From assembly GCF_002355475.1 (NCBI RefSeq), contig NZ_AP014862.1, positions 2,108,001-2,172,000 of the forward strand: a stretch of 64,000 bases of DNA, in the 5' to 3' direction. The position numbers and the translations under genes are program-made. The notes beneath the pieces were generated by a model. That model saw only the letters and a program-made list of their open reading frames with translations. It made no database searches and was not told the DNA's origin. The DNA comes from Pseudomonas furukawaii (lineage in GTDB: Bacteria > Pseudomonadota > Gammaproteobacteria > Pseudomonadales > Pseudomonadaceae). Below, one piece after another: positions 63,574 to 64,000 of the stretch. Every line of letters starts with the position of its first letter. The first letter of the stretch is position 1.

Positions 63574-64000
63574 TGGCGCTGTCGATCTACAACACCCTCA
63601 CCAAGGCCAAGGAGGCCTTCCAGCCCCTGGAAGGCAACAGTGTGCGCATGTACGTGTGCGGCATGACCGTGTACGACTACTGCCACATCGGCCATGCCCG
63701 GGTGATGGTGGCCTTCGATGTGGTCACCCGCTGGCTGCGCGAGCGCGGCTATGACGTGACCTACGTGCGCAACATCACCGACATTGACGACAAGATCATC
63801 CGTCGCGCCCAGGAGAACGGCGAGCCGTTCGAGGTGCTGGTGGATCGCATGATCGCCGCCATGCACGAGGACGAGGCGCGCCTCTCCGTGCTGCGCCCGG
63901 ACATCGAGCCCCGCGCGACCGGCCATATCGCCGGCATGCACGAGATGATCCAGACCCTGATCGACAAGGGCTTCGCCTATGCCCCTGGCAACGGGGACGT
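63573..64000 (+). CDS. cysS: Cysteinyl-tRNA synthetase, N-terminal part (runs off the window)
   Basis: The first 142 codons of Cys[18 protein letters not shown], the zinc Cys and HIGH motif in [17 protein letters not shown], and [16 protein letters not shown] are diagnostic. The gene continues past base 64000. It begins inside the glnS stop codon. Confidence 0.97.
   Translation, partial: MALSIYNTLTKAKEAFQPLEGNSVRMYVCGMTVYDYCHIGHARVMVAFDVVTRWLRERGYDVTYVRNITDIDDKIIRRAQENGEPFEVLVDRMIAAMHEDEARLSVLRPDIEPRATGHIAGMHEMIQTLIDKGFAYAPGNGD

Noticed and set aside
1..64000. tRNA, rRNA or CRISPR array
   Set aside because: No cloverleaf-like sequence, rRNA segment or regularly spaced direct repeats were seen on reading; a dedicated tRNA scan was not possible.

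Overview
The window reads as a stretch of a GC-rich Pseudomonas chromosome, near the P. aeruginosa lineage. From memory of the P. aeruginosa PAO1 map, many blocks keep its gene order: mhr-folE-smr-(isochorismatase)-prmB-aroC-MFS-mtnB-mtnD-mtnC-alkA-speE; ATP-grasp/inactive transglutaminase/retropepsin; ppsR-ppsA-esterase-Rieske-rraA-cmaX-cfrX-cmpX-sigX-oprF-cobA; stk-nasA-nasT-nasS-acnB; DUF1289-usp-miaE-lpxH-ppiB-glnS-cysS. The window is a mosaic: blocks that are apart in PAO1 are joined here, and a methylcitrate (prp) cluster sits between two of them. No rRNA, tRNA or CRISPR was seen.

Layout. 1-7 kb: end of pyrF, an SDR, a bile-acid-type symporter, a LysE-benE pair, a MarR regulator divergent from an aminotransferase with a twin operator, and a GST. 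7-20.4 kb: an Anr-box-controlled hemerythrin, GTP cyclohydrolase I, an Smr protein, prmB, aroC, methionine-salvage genes, two alkylation-repair genes and speE. 20.6-23.7 kb: a three-gene operon of an ATP-grasp amidoligase, a cysteine-free (dead) transglutaminase on a membrane domain, and a retropepsin-like protease. 23.9-30.7 kb: GntR regulator-prpB-prpC-acnD-prpF for propionate use, without prpD. 30.8-40.1 kb: ppsR/ppsA, small enzymes, and the cmaX-cfrX-cmpX-sigX-oprF envelope-stress/porin block.

40.2-51.5 kb is the nitrate-assimilation region: cobA, a FAD protein that looks like a fusion of the nirB N-terminus with the end of nirD, an Stk phosphatase-kinase, the nitrate transporter nasA, and the sensor/antiterminator pair nasS-nasT. 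Both nirB' and nasA have sigma-54 promoter sequences and leader hairpins with terminators, as expected for NasT antitermination. The catalytic nitrite and nitrate reductase genes are missing from the position they hold in PAO1, although regulation and transport remain.

51.6-64 kb: acnB (with a 16-bp inverted repeat upstream), DUF1289, an Anr-box-linked universal stress protein, miaE, lpxH-ppiB, then a roughly 2.7-kb group II intron with an HNH-bearing reverse transcriptase and an extra 44-residue ORF, lodged between ppiB and glnS, followed by glnS and the start of cysS. The strongest leads are the collapsed nirBD operon with its intact NasT leaders, the ATP-grasp/transglutaminase/retropepsin operon, and the intron with its small ORF and the atypical segment beside it.
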